Assembly: GCA_022562615.1 (NCBI GenBank)
Contig: JADFOW010000001.1
Location: 1 to 59,673 of the forward strand
DNA length: 59,673 nt
Origin: Nitrososphaerota archaeon
GTDB lineage: Archaea; Thermoproteota; Nitrososphaeria; Nitrososphaerales; Nitrosopumilaceae
Reading direction: 5' to 3'
The translations under genes and the position numbers were made by a program. Positions 35,889-43,819 of this stretch are shown here, in pieces. Numbering within the stretch: the stretch's first letter is position 1; every line of letters starts with the position of its first letter. A model generated the notes under the pieces. That model worked only from the letters and a program-made list of their open reading frames with translations, was not told the DNA's origin and made no database searches.

Positions 35889-37232
35889 TGCTTTAATACA
35901 ATTGTTTACAAAAATTTTTGCGTAATCTGAACTATCAAAATATAGATGCCCATAAGAGGCTAAAGTGTTATTTTGAATCAGGCCATCAAAATGATTATGT
36001 ATTCCTTCACCTATTTTTAATTCGTAAGCAAATTTTGAATCAGAAGAGATAGACTCAAGTTTAGAATAGTGAAATTCATGACCTTGAATTGCATGTTTTT
36101 TATTTGATATGATATTTTTTGAAATTATATTTCCTTGTGTATAATTTAATTTCATTTTTTTTGTCATCTTTGTTTCAGCATCAAAAATACCAACCATTTT
36201 GCTTGTTTTTCCGCCAAAATCAATTGATTTTGTTAGATACATTAGTCCTCCACATTCAGCATAAATGGGAACATTTTCTTCTGATAATTTTTTAATTTTT
36301 TTCCTCATCCCTTGATTTTTCTCTAAAGCTTCTCCAAGAATTTCAGGGAATCCACCACCAATGTAAATTCCATCAGACTGGGGTAATTCTTTATCTTCAA
36401 TTGGACTAAAAAATTTAAGATTAGCTCCTTCTCGTTTTAGTGCTTCCAAATTATCAAGGTAATAGAAATTAAAGGAGTTATCAAGAGCAATTGCAATGTT
36501 AGTTTTTGGTTTTTTATGAGGTTTTTTATCGGGAGTTTTAAGAGGAGGAGGAGTTTGTATAATTTCAAGAATTTTTTCAATATCTAATGAACTAGAAATA
36601 ATTTTTGATGTTTGTTTAATTTTTTGTTTAAGAGTTTTATCTTCCTTTGTAGGTATTAATCCTAGATGTCTTGACTGTAAATCAAGATCAGGATTTTTTT
36701 GGATTACTCCCATTATGGGTAGCTTTGTCTTTTCAATTGCTTTTCTGCACAGAATCTCATGTTTTTTACTCCCGATTTTGTTTAGAATAACTCCTTTTAT
36801 TCGTGAATTACTATGAAATTTAATAAAACCTAAAGCCGTAGCAGCAATGGATCTAGCTGCTTTACTAGCATCTATTATTAGGATTACCGGAGATTTGGTT
36901 ATTGAAGCCACATGGTGAGTGCTTGCAAAATTGGAATCACCACCAAATCCATCATAAAATCCCATTACCCCCTCAATAATTGAGATATTTGATTTTGAGT
37001 TTGTAACAAAACTTTCCAAAAGGTGATTTTTACCCATCAACCAAACATCGAGATTAAATGTATCTTTTCTCGCAATCGATGATAGATAGCTTGGGTCAAT
37101 ATAATCAGGACCGACCTTAAATGGTTGTACTGAAAAACCTTTTTTTTGTAATGCATGAATAATGGCACAGGTAATTGATGTTTTTCCTACTCCACTAGTA
37201 ACACCTGCTAAAACAAGTCTTGGGATTTTCAA
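35877..37232 (-). CDS. cbiA: Cobyrinate a,c-diamide synthase CbiA
   Basis: This 451-residue enzyme has an N-terminal P-loop GVTSGVGKTS (about 10-19), KVGPDYIDPSYL (39-50) and a DVWLMGKNHL stretch, and a C-terminal class I glutamine amidotransferase domain with IYIGGGFPE and YAECGGLMYL (nucleophile Cys). It uses glutamine and ATP to amidate the a and c side chains. The 12-base convergent overlap with cbiC is a common packing feature. It is divergent from the adenosyltransferase gene. Confidence 0.96.
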   Translation of the reverse strand: MKIPRLVLAGVTSGVGKTSITCAIIHALQKKGFSVQPFKVGPDYIDPSYLSSIARKDTFNLDVWLMGKNHLLESFVTNSKSNISIIEGVMGFYDGFGGDSNFASTHHVASITKSPVILIIDASKAARSIAATALGFIKFHSNSRIKGVILNKIGSKKHEILCRKAIEKTKLPIMGVIQKNPDLDLQSRHLGLIPTKEDKTLKQKIKQTSKIISSSLDIEKILEIIQTPPPLKTPDKKPHKKPKTNIAIALDNSFNFYYLDNLEALKREGANLKFFSPIEDKELPQSDGIYIGGGFPEILGEALEKNQGMRKKIKKLSEENVPIYAECGGLMYLTKSIDFGGKTSKMVGIFDAETKMTKKMKLNYTQGNIISKNIISNKKHAIQGHEFHYSKLESISSDSKFAYELKIGEGIHNHFDGLIQNNTLASYGHLYFDSSDYAKIFVNNCIKASRR

Positions 37233-37317
37233 TTAAATGTGTAAATATTTTTTTTTATTTAAATGATACATTTGAAAAAATCTGAATGTTTTTACTACGA
37301 GAAATAAGAAAAAAATT

Positions 37318-37851
37318 GTGAGTGAATCAGGTCTAATCATTGTATATACTGGAAATGGTAAAGGAAAAACTACCGCTGCATTAGGAATTGCTTTAAGGGC
37401 AACTGGTTATGGTAAAAAAATTTGTATGATTCAATTCATTAAAGGTTCATGGCACTATGGTGAAATGACATCATCCAAAAGATTAGAGCCAGAATTTGAA
37501 ATGATCGCTATTGGAAAAGGATTTGTAGGAATAATAGATGATAAAAGTTCTATAGAAGAACACAAGAAAATTGCAAGTGAAGCAATTAAAATAAGCGCCA
37601 CTAAAATTCAATCAGGAAATTACGATATTATGATTTTAGATGAAATAAATTATGCTGTAAATTTAGGTTTAGTAAAATTAGAAGAAGTTCTAACTTTAAT
37701 TAAATCTAAACCTACACATTTAGATCTTATTTTAACTGGAAATTATGCAAAAGCTGAGATAATTGAATTGGCAGATTTAGTAACAGAGATGAAGGAAATC
37801 AAACACCCATTTCAGCAGGGTAAAAAAGCTAAAAAAGGGATTGATTTCTAA
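37318..37851 (+). CDS. cobO: Cob(I)yrinic acid a,c-diamide adenosyltransferase (CobA/CobO type)
   Basis: This 177-residue P-loop enzyme (VYTGNGKGKTTAALG at 9-23, MIQFIKGSW near 38-46, IMILDEINYAV near 103-113) transfers the adenosyl group of ATP to cobalt. The start is GTG 37318. It is divergent from cbiA by 85 bases and upstream of the aIF2 alpha gene by 40 bases on the same strand. A CobA-type enzyme rather than PduO is indicated by the P-loop motif. Confidence 0.94.
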   Translation: MSESGLIIVYTGNGKGKTTAALGIALRATGYGKKICMIQFIKGSWHYGEMTSSKRLEPEFEMIAIGKGFVGIIDDKSSIEEHKKIASEAIKISATKIQSGNYDIMILDEINYAVNLGLVKLEEVLTLIKSKPTHLDLILTGNYAKAEIIELADLVTEMKEIKHPFQQGKKAKKGIDF

Positions 37852-37891
37852 CTCGCAACATTAAATTACGCATAATAAAATTTAAGAAGAA

Positions 37892-38689
37892 ATGTCTACA
37901 GAAATCCAAGAGATGCCTGAGCAAGGAGAAATTGTTCTTGCTACTGTAACCAAAGTGATGGATCATGGTGCTTATGTGACGTTAGATGAATATGATGAGA
38001 TTCAAGGATTTTTACATATCTCAGAGATTGCACCTGGATGGATTAGATCAATTAATAGATTTGTAAAAGAAAATGAAAAAAAGGTTCTACTTGTAAAAAA
38101 GGTTAATGCAAGAAGAGGAGATATAGATCTTTCATTAAAACAGATATCAAAAGAACAAAAAAAACATAAACTAAAAGAGGTAAAAAAATATGAAAAAGGA
38201 AAAACGTTGTTACAAAATGTTCAAGAAAAAGCCCACCTTTCAGATAAAGAAATAGAAAATTTAGAAGATGATATTTATTCTAATTTTGATTCAGTTTATG
38301 ATGCCTTTATTGAAATAGGAAGAAATGGAATAGATTCTATAAAAAATCTAAAACTATCTAAAAAAACAGCAAGTGTTATTGAAGAAATATGTTCTAAAAT
38401 CAAACTACCGTCAGTTGAGATTAGAGGTATTATGGAAATTACAAATAATCAATCAAATGGAATTGAAATTATTAAAAAAATTCTTCTAGATGTTCTAAAA
38501 AAAGATCCCTCGATAAAAATCACTTATTTGGGAGCTCCAAAATATAGAATTGCTATAACCTCAGATAATTTCAAATCAGCCGAAAAAACATTGAAACCAA
38601 TACTACAAGAGGTTCAGCAAAATATTGAAAAAAAGAAAGGCGAATTTAAATTTACAAGAGAAGATTCAAGGAAAACTAGAGAGAATTAA
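37892..38689 (+). CDS. aif2a: Translation initiation factor aIF2 subunit alpha
   Basis: This 265-residue protein has an N-terminal S1/OB fold (EIVLATVTKVMDHGAYVTLDEYDEIQGFLHISEI, 13-47), a helical middle domain, and a C-terminal alpha-beta domain (IKITYLGAPKYRIAI). Together with the beta and gamma subunits it delivers initiator tRNA; the gamma gene lies about 1 kb away on the opposite strand. Nop10 follows two bases after its stop, an arrangement common in archaea. Confidence 0.96.
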   Translation: MSTEIQEMPEQGEIVLATVTKVMDHGAYVTLDEYDEIQGFLHISEIAPGWIRSINRFVKENEKKVLLVKKVNARRGDIDLSLKQISKEQKKHKLKEVKKYEKGKTLLQNVQEKAHLSDKEIENLEDDIYSNFDSVYDAFIEIGRNGIDSIKNLKLSKKTASVIEEICSKIKLPSVEIRGIMEITNNQSNGIEIIKKILLDVLKKDPSIKITYLGAPKYRIAITSDNFKSAEKTLKPILQEVQQNIEKKKGEFKFTREDSRKTREN

Positions 38690-38690
38690 A

Positions 38691-38849
38691 TTGCGATTTC
38701 AATTAAGAAAATGCCCTAAATGTTATCATTACACACTCAAAGAAAAGTGTCCGTTATGCAAAGAGGACACAATTTCTGCTCATCCAGCAAAATTTTCGCC
38801 TGATGACAAGTACATGAAATATAGATTACCGGAACGCTATAATCAATAA
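38691..38849 (+). CDS. nop10: Nop10, H/ACA RNP protein
   Basis: A 52-residue zinc-ribbon protein. Starting at TTG 38691, it reads MRFQLRKCPKCYHYTLKEKC... with the CPKC and CPLC pairs, then a HPAKFSPDDKYMKYR stretch, the Nop10 consensus. The longer open frame to 38625 lies inside the aIF2 alpha gene, so it is not used. Nop10 works with Cbf5, Gar1 and L7Ae in RNA-guided pseudouridylation. It is translationally close-coupled to aIF2 alpha. Confidence 0.95.
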   Translation: MRFQLRKCPKCYHYTLKEKCPLCKEDTISAHPAKFSPDDKYMKYRLPERYNQ

Positions 38850-38866
38850 AAATAATTTATACCACT

Positions 38867-39319
38867 TTAGGGCGCGTATCTACCTTCTAGTCTAGATTCG
38901 GCAATTACATGATTTTTCATTGCTTCTTCTACTTGTGATTTTTTAGATCCTTCATCAAGACTCAGCTTATCTCCTAGTGCATACAATTTGAAAATATACG
39001 TGTGTTCTTTGTCTGGAGGTGCAGGTCCGCCATAAGCAATTTCTCCAAAATCAGTTTTTCCTTGAATAGAATTTTCAGGTATTGAATTTTCTTTGATTTC
39101 ACCAGTACTTGGATTTATGTTCCATATAACCCAATGAACCCATATTTTTCCGACAGCCCCCATGGCATCAGGATCGTCCATTATGAGAACCAAGGATTTG
39201 GCATCTGTTGGTACATCTTTAATTATTAGTGGTGGATTTACGTTGTCTTTTTTATAACCATACTTTCGAGGAATTTCACCTCCGTTTTGAAATGCATTGC
39301 TTTCGATTTTCATGAACAT
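38867..39319 (-). CDS. PEBP/YbhB family protein (Raf-kinase-inhibitor-like)
   Basis: This 150-residue protein contains the PEBP signatures VLIMDDPDAMG (about 45-55), VHWVIWNI (about 61-68) and a GGPAPPDKEHTYIFKLYAL stretch. The ligand and function of prokaryotic members are uncertain; some bind phospholipid head groups or anions. A single gene, convergent with Nop10 with a 17-base gap. The start is ATG 39319; no promoter was assigned. Confidence 0.92.
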   Translation of the reverse strand: MFMKIESNAFQNGGEIPRKYGYKKDNVNPPLIIKDVPTDAKSLVLIMDDPDAMGAVGKIWVHWVIWNINPSTGEIKENSIPENSIQGKTDFGEIAYGGPAPPDKEHTYIFKLYALGDKLSLDEGSKKSQVEEAMKNHVIAESRLEGRYAP

Positions 39320-39352
39320 ATCTTTAATTCAAGTTGATCCAGTTAAATTTTA

Positions 39353-39721
39353 CTACGATTCCAAAACTATCCTATCGTTTGAAAATGAAACAATTGAACC
39401 TCTATTTTTTTTGATTTCTTGTTTTAATTTTTTGTCCATTGTTGCGATAATACCACCATTATTTTTTATGTAATTAATTAATTCTTTATCAGCAAATTTA
39501 CCATAAATTGGGATAATTTTAAAATTTTTAATAAACTTAAGAGTAACAAGTATTTCTGATTTTTTTTTACTATCATTTTTTAAATTAAATAATTCATCTT
39601 GAACTACTTTTGGAACTACAAAAGAGATTAATCCAATTTCGACATCAATATTATCGATATTTTTGATTCTTTTTGTAGCTAAGTGAATTAAGAAATTTGT
39701 ATCACAGATTACTTCAACCAA
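39353..39721 (-). CDS. PIN-domain protein of the translation-linked archaeal type
   Basis: A 122-residue PIN domain: CDTNFLIHLATKR at about 6-18 with the first Asp, KVVQDELFNLK near 37-47 with the Glu, and IATMDKKLKQEI with the third acidic residue near 99. Such proteins sit beside aIF2 gamma in many archaea and are often called Fcf1-like or VapC9-like; the nuclease activity is untested here. The TTG start overlaps the aIF2 gamma stop by eight bases, so it is co-translated with aIF2 gamma and follows eS6. Confidence 0.85.
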   Translation of the reverse strand: MVEVICDTNFLIHLATKRIKNIDNIDVEIGLISFVVPKVVQDELFNLKNDSKKKSEILVTLKFIKNFKIIPIYGKFADKELINYIKNNGGIIATMDKKLKQEIKKNRGSIVSFSNDRIVLES

Positions 39722-40976
39722 CTACTCCGGCTCCAATTAGTCTCCATCTATCAGAGATTCGTCTACTAATAGCCACATTTCCACCCTCAAAGATACAAGC
39801 TGGTCTTCTGAGTTCAATTTCCACATTTTTTGATTTTATTTTGGAGACTTTACCTAGGATGGGAGCGGTTCCAATGTTTAATCTTAAAAGTTCATCTTTT
39901 TGTATTGGAAGCACTTTGGTATCTTCGATTATTCCAACTGCAGAATCAAAGAGATTTATTTCAAGTTTAATTTTATTGGAATTTTCGGGAATAGTATTAG
40001 GTTTTCCGATTACTGATCCAATAAAGGAATCACTTCGGGTCATTGCTGGATCTAGTTTGGTACCAATTGCTACTAGACCTCCTGGTTTAACTGAATCTAC
40101 CATTCCGGCACTAGTACCTAATGAGGTAATCTCAGTGTATAATGGCTCATAAGTTTTCTTTTTATCATCCATTACACCTGGTTTAATTTCAATTTCATCA
40201 CCTACGTTAAATTTTCCTTGAGTAAGACTTCCTCCTATTACTCCTCCTTTGATGTTTTTTAATTTAGTACCAGGTTTGTTGACATCAAATGACCTTAACA
40301 CATGCATTACCGCATCTTTAGATTCGTCTCTTTCTGGAGTTTTAATTGTAGACTCTATGGATCCAATTAATGCATCAATATTTAATCCGGATTGGGCGGA
40401 AATTGGAATTATTGGAGCTTTTGTAACATGTGTTTCTTTAATAAATTTAGCAATGTCTTGATAATTGGAAACAGCTTCCTCATAGGAGATTAAGTCTACC
40501 TTGTTTTGGACTATTACAATTTGTTGTATACCTAGGGTTTGGAGTGCTAAGAGATGCTCTTTAGTTTGAGGTCTTGGTACTTTTTCATTTGCGGCTACCA
40601 ACAATAATGCTCCGTCCATCAAGGCTGAACCAGAGAGCATGTTTGCCATTAGACTTTCATGACCCGGACTATCTACAAAACTTACAACTCTGGATAATTC
40701 ACTTTCTTTTCCACAGTTATTACATTTGGGAGCTGTTGAATATCCCAAAGGTTCTTCACAATCAGCACACTTGTAAAATGCAGCATCAGAATATCCTACA
40801 CGAATGGTAATTCCACGTTTTAATTCTTGGCTATGAACACTAGTCCAAGATCCAGTTAATGCCTGAATTAGAGTTGTTTTACCGTGATCTACATGACCAG
40901 CGGTGCCAATGTTTACACATGGTTGATACCCATATTTTTTAACATACCATTCAGGAAGTGTATCTCGCCATTGCAT
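39714..40976 (-). CDS. aif2g: Translation initiation factor aIF2 subunit gamma
   Basis: This 420-residue GTPase has G1 GTAGHVDHGKTTL near 24-36, G3 VDSPGHESLM and G4 VQNKVDLI. A zinc-knuckle region (CADCEEPLGYSTAPKCNNC near 54-72) is inserted in the G domain, as in eukaryotic and archaeal gamma subunits. EF-Tu-like domains II and III follow. It binds initiator Met-tRNA and mRNA 5' ends. The gene comes after eS6 and overlaps the PIN gene. Confidence 0.97.
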   Translation of the reverse strand: MQWRDTLPEWYVKKYGYQPCVNIGTAGHVDHGKTTLIQALTGSWTSVHSQELKRGITIRVGYSDAAFYKCADCEEPLGYSTAPKCNNCGKESELSRVVSFVDSPGHESLMANMLSGSALMDGALLLVAANEKVPRPQTKEHLLALQTLGIQQIVIVQNKVDLISYEEAVSNYQDIAKFIKETHVTKAPIIPISAQSGLNIDALIGSIESTIKTPERDESKDAVMHVLRSFDVNKPGTKLKNIKGGVIGGSLTQGKFNVGDEIEIKPGVMDDKKKTYEPLYTEITSLGTSAGMVDSVKPGGLVAIGTKLDPAMTRSDSFIGSVIGKPNTIPENSNKIKLEINLFDSAVGIIEDTKVLPIQKDELLRLNIGTAPILGKVSKIKSKNVEIELRRPACIFEGGNVAISRRISDRWRLIGAGVVG

Positions 40977-41007
40977 GAGTCAAAATGTAGGGCCGGTATA
41001 TGTTAAG

Positions 41008-41406
41008 TTATTCTTTTTTTTCTTTAGAATTTTCAGTTGTTTTCTCGGCAGGAGCTTCAACTGAAAGTTCCCCGTCGTATTTGCAGTTTACTTGATAAAT
41101 TTCTTCAGAGATTATATTTCCTCTCATAAGCTTTCTTACTCTTTGTCCAGTTTCTGCGTCTTGTAAACCAACACCTCTGGTGATAAGAACCCTTTTTCTT
41201 GCGGGACCATGAATATCGCTTCTCATAGGGACTCCAGATTTATCACTTCCACCAGTGATTTTTAATTTTCCTTTTAATCCAACAATTGCAGCATCGGTTT
41301 CATTTCCCAGTTGTAAACCTAGCAAGGGACTGGCATCACTATCTTTCAATTCTTTGGTTATAGATTTTCCTTTAATGTCAGATACTGTAAGTTTGAAGTT
41401 TGTCAA
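41008..41406 (-). CDS. rps6e: Ribosomal protein eS6
   Basis: A 132-residue small-subunit protein with the eS6 landmarks: FKLTVSDIKGKSITKELKD, ITGGSDKSGVPM, a VLITRGVGL stretch and RKLMRGNIIS. The C-terminus is Glu/Lys-rich and unstructured. The start is TTG 41406; no ATG is available upstream before the shared promoter. It heads the unit eS6 - aIF2 gamma - PIN, a known archaeal order. The promoter at 41451-41460 also faces the divergent zinc-ribbon gene. Confidence 0.95.
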   Translation of the reverse strand: MTNFKLTVSDIKGKSITKELKDSDASPLLGLQLGNETDAAIVGLKGKLKITGGSDKSGVPMRSDIHGPARKRVLITRGVGLQDAETGQRVRKLMRGNIISEEIYQVNCKYDGELSVEAPAEKTTENSKEKKE

Positions 41407-41450
41407 TTATTCGAAAACCAAGTTGAACGACTAATTAACGTTTGGGCATT

Positions 41451-41460
41451 ATTTTTAAAT
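41451..41460. promoter_or_regulatory. Symmetric TATA element between eS6 and a zinc-ribbon gene
   Basis: ATTTTTAAAT is centred 26 bases from ATG 41481 (plus) and about 49 bases from the eS6 TTG (minus). The centre TTTTTAAA reads nearly the same on both strands, so it can bind TBP in either orientation. A leaderless start is expected for the plus-strand gene and a leader of about 24 bases for eS6. Confidence 0.5.
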
Positions 41461-41480
41461 CAAGGTCTTGAATAAAGTAC

Positions 41481-41603
41481 ATGGACAAGGAATTAAGATG
41501 TCCTATATGTGATAATAAGATGGTAGACATGCAGACCTGCCATATGTTTTGTCCGACCTGTGGTGCACATTTGGATTGCTCAGATAAAGGAAATTTTTGG
41601 TGA
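41481..41603 (+). CDS. Zinc-ribbon microprotein, 40 residues
   Basis: MDKELRCPICDNKMV... has two CxxC pairs (7-10 and 24-27) and an extra Cys-His at 20-21 and Cys33, a classic zinc ribbon with little else. The TATA at 41451 gives a leaderless ATG. It is convergent with the next gene, and the two stop codons abut without a gap at 41601-41606 (TGATCA). No family is recognised. The strict zinc-ribbon spacing supports a real protein, perhaps an RNA or transcription accessory. Confidence 0.65.
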   Translation: MDKELRCPICDNKMVDMQTCHMFCPTCGAHLDCSDKGNFW

Positions 41604-41777
41604 TCAAAGACCAGGTCTATCTGGTATATAATCAACTGACATGTTAATGGCTTTTTCTTTCATGATTTCAAGATAGGTGTCATAATCTTCTTCAAAATTG
41701 CAAAAAGGACATTTTACACTAGTAACTTCGTCATTCAGAACGGCAACCTTTTCGCATTGGGGACAACGTGCATCCAT
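41604..41777 (-). CDS. Zinc-ribbon microprotein, 57 residues
   Basis: Starts MDARCPQCEK and has a second CPFC pair at 23-26, so it is another zinc ribbon, with an acidic helix (EEDYDTYLEIMKEKA) and a tail ending DRPGL. It is divergent from tRNA-Gly with a shared promoter about 26 bases away, implying a leaderless start, and convergent with the 40-residue protein with abutting stops. No family is recognised. Confidence 0.65.
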   Translation of the reverse strand: MDARCPQCEKVAVLNDEVTSVKCPFCNFEEDYDTYLEIMKEKAINMSVDYIPDRPGL

Positions 41778-41791
41778 GAATTCATTATGTG

Positions 41792-41807
41792 TTTAAGATA
41801 TTTAATC
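41792..41807. promoter_or_regulatory. Symmetric TATA element between the 57-residue gene and tRNA-Gly
   Basis: TTTAAGATATTTAATC lies centred about 27 bases from ATG 41777 (minus) and about 27 bases from the tRNA 5' end at 41831 (plus); the midpoint of the two starts is 41804, within the element. Shared divergent use is inferred. Confidence 0.5.
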
Positions 41808-41830
41808 ATAATTAGAGCAATTATTGTAAG

Positions 41831-41903
41831 CGGAGTTAGTTTAGCCTGGTATGACGTCAGCTTCCCAAGCTGAAGGTCGCGGGTTCGAATCCCGCACTCC
41901 GCA
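41831..41903 (+). tRNA. tRNA-Gly (anticodon CCC)
   Basis: Acceptor GCGGAGT pairs with ACTCCGC, and discriminator A is at 41903. The anticodon stem TCAGC/GCTGA holds loop TTCCCAA, giving anticodon CCC. T-arm GCGGG-TTCGAAT-CCCGC. No CCA, no intron. It decodes GGG. Confidence 0.96.
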
Positions 41904-41910
41904 TTTTTTT
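41904..41910 (+). terminator. Oligo-T terminator of tRNA-Gly
   Basis: Seven T residues follow the tRNA discriminator directly, the usual archaeal termination signal. The last two Ts are also part of the stop codon of the convergent C39-TPR gene. Confidence 0.5.
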
Positions 41911-42919
41911 ACAATTCTCTAATTACTTGTTCGATAACTCCCCTATCTTCTGCTTTTGGAGTTAGTTTCAGATAATTTTTCAGATCGTCTCTTGCCTGGA
42001 GATTCTTTTTTTGTTTTTCTCGAATATATGCCCGATTTTTGAAAATCTTGGCTGATCGTTTGGAATTGATTTCTATGGCTTTGGTATAACATAATTCAGC
42101 TTTATCAAACTGATTGGATTTCAAATAAAAATTGCCAAGTCCATTATAAGATAAATAGTATCTATTATTGAGTTCAATACTTTTTTGATAATATTTTATG
42201 CAATCTGTTGAATTTTGAGAATTAAGTAATCCGCCTAGCAAATTTAATGCTGTAAGATTGTTATTATTTATTCCAATAGCTTTTTTTAGATATTCTGCAG
42301 CTTTTGATGTATCCTTTTGAATATTAAATTTCTCAGAAATAAAACATAGACGGTTAGATTCCTGATCTGAATTTTTTGTAAGGTCTAAGGATGACATGAT
42401 ATCTTGTGGAGCTAAAATTATCAATAATCTTCCTTCTTCAGACCATCCTTTATCAAATATTTCCTGAGGAATAGCACCTTCTTGTTGTTCTCCTTCTTGA
42501 GTTCCTTTTTGGATGTAATGAAGAAAGGTATTTTCTTTTTCATCATATCCTGAAATTACGGATGCATGTTGAGTAATTTCTGGAATTCCAGGTAAAATTA
42601 CAATTGGTGGAATACCACTATCTATTATTTTTTTTAATTCAGATATTGACGAATGAAGTATTTTGCAAAACAAACCATTTCGTTCAGCAAGTTCAATTCC
42701 TTCTATCAAGATACTTCCAGCATTAGTTGGATATTGTTTTGCAATTTCTTTAGCCTCTATTATTGGAAGATCAATATTCCAATATTTGGATACCACGTTA
42801 ATTGGTAAAGGCAGACAAATATTTTCTTCTTGAACCAAAGGGAGTAAAAGTTCATGGTTTGAGGGTTCCAATAAACAAAATGGATTCTGAGAGTTATTAA
42901 AACTAATCAGAGTAAACAA
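41909..42919 (-). CDS. C39-peptidase-like plus TPR protein
   Basis: A 336-residue protein. The N-terminal 170 residues look like a papain-fold C39-type domain: VQEENICLPLPINVVSKYW places a candidate nucleophile at Cys35, and QHASVISGYDEKEN near 116-129 supplies the His and Asp, although the usual CGPA after the nucleophile reads CLPL. The C-terminal half (about 195-330) has TPR repeats (AAEYLKKAIGINNNNLTALNLLG, YYLSYNGLGNFYLKSNQFDKAELCYTKAIEIN). No signal peptide is evident. The first 13 bases overlap the amidotransferase gene on the same strand, so the two form one unit. Confidence 0.75.
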   Translation of the reverse strand: MFTLISFNNSQNPFCLLEPSNHELLLPLVQEENICLPLPINVVSKYWNIDLPIIEAKEIAKQYPTNAGSILIEGIELAERNGLFCKILHSSISELKKIIDSGIPPIVILPGIPEITQHASVISGYDEKENTFLHYIQKGTQEGEQQEGAIPQEIFDKGWSEEGRLLIILAPQDIMSSLDLTKNSDQESNRLCFISEKFNIQKDTSKAAEYLKKAIGINNNNLTALNLLGGLLNSQNSTDCIKYYQKSIELNNRYYLSYNGLGNFYLKSNQFDKAELCYTKAIEINSKRSAKIFKNRAYIREKQKKNLQARDDLKNYLKLTPKAEDRGVIEQVIREL

Positions 42920-43449
42920 AATTTATGGATTAGATCTTTGCCATCGGAAGTCATCTCAGGATGAAATTGTGTTCCAAAAATATATTTCCCAGCATATTGA
43001 ATAATTTCATATTTACAATTTTTCGAATCTGCTAATGAGATTAATAAATCTGGTAATTTAGAAATCTCAAATCCATGACTTTCAAAAGCTTTTATGTTTT
43101 TATCAGTAAGTACATTTTTTCTTTGAATTGAAATTTCTTCATCACCTTTTTGAGGAAATTCCAGTTTTCTTATAGTTCCTCCCAAAGTGAGAGATAAAAT
43201 TTCAGCACCATAACAAATTCCTAATAATTTTTTGTTGTTTTGGATACTATGTATTACCACTTTGGAGTTAATTTGGTTAGTTTTTTTTTCATTTTTTTGC
43301 CGTCCTGAAAGAATAAAAGAATCATATTTCTCAAGGAACTTTAACTCTAATTGGTTTGGTGATATTTTTTCAAATAAAATTTTTATTCCTCTTAGAAAAT
43401 CGATCAAGTTTTGAGTGTAAATGGAACCATTATCAACAACTAATAGCAA
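42907..43449 (-). CDS. Class I glutamine amidotransferase-like protein
   Basis: A 180-residue stand-alone GATase1 domain. The nucleophile elbow GICYGAE has Cys79, and the catalytic pair is in GTQFHPEM (His163, Glu165), so the triad is intact. It most resembles the amidotransferase part of GMP or anthranilate synthases. SGRQKNEKKTN replaces the usual SGGP at the oxyanion region, so its partner is unclear. The start is TTG 43449. Its last 13 bases overlap the C39-TPR gene. Confidence 0.82.
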   Translation of the reverse strand: MLLVVDNGSIYTQNLIDFLRGIKILFEKISPNQLELKFLEKYDSFILSGRQKNEKKTNQINSKVVIHSIQNNKKLLGICYGAEILSLTLGGTIRKLEFPQKGDEEISIQRKNVLTDKNIKAFESHGFEISKLPDLLISLADSKNCKYEIIQYAGKYIFGTQFHPEMTSDGKDLIHKFCLL

Positions 43450-43578
43450 TAAGAAAAAGAGAGTTTATTGTTAATTTAGGTTTTCACCAATAATGGATAA
43501 TTTTAGTAGTTGTAATCAATTGTCCATCCCCATAATTCAAGGCTAAATTGCCCTTATTTTTAAAAAAATTCAGAAAAA

Positions 43579-43731
43579 TTATTTCATGGTTGCTAAATGA
43601 TCTTCCATATCTTTAACAAATTTCTCCCGATGATCGATTTGGTTTTGGATTTTAATTTTTTTAGGAATATTTCCATCGTTTATTTTTTTAATTAAATTTT
43701 CTTTTTCTTTGTTAGCCTCGTGTATGTTTTT
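43579..43731 (-). pseudogene. Gene remnant or missed small ORF, no start codon
   Basis: On the minus strand an open frame of about 50 codons ends at TAA 43579-43581 and reads NIHEANKEKENLIKK..., then IDHREKFVKDMEDHLATMK. It looks like a helical charged protein, but stops (TGA TAA) precede it immediately, next to an A7 run, and no ATG, GTG or TTG opens it. It could be a decayed gene. The rest of the 43450-43819 gap holds only AT-rich sequence and a small hairpin (AAGGC-TAAATT-GCCCTT near 43540-43557). Confidence 0.3.
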
Positions 43732-43819
43732 TTATCAGGGCAAAAATTGTTATTTTATCATCACAGTGTATTTTTTGTATTTGAAATTAAAATGAACCTT
43801 ACTTTCACATGTATAGTTA

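Noticed and set aside
43540-43557. Hairpin AAGGC-TAAATT-GCCCTT followed by Ts as a terminator
   Set aside because: No plus-strand gene ends there, and the stem is short, so a terminator call is not supported.
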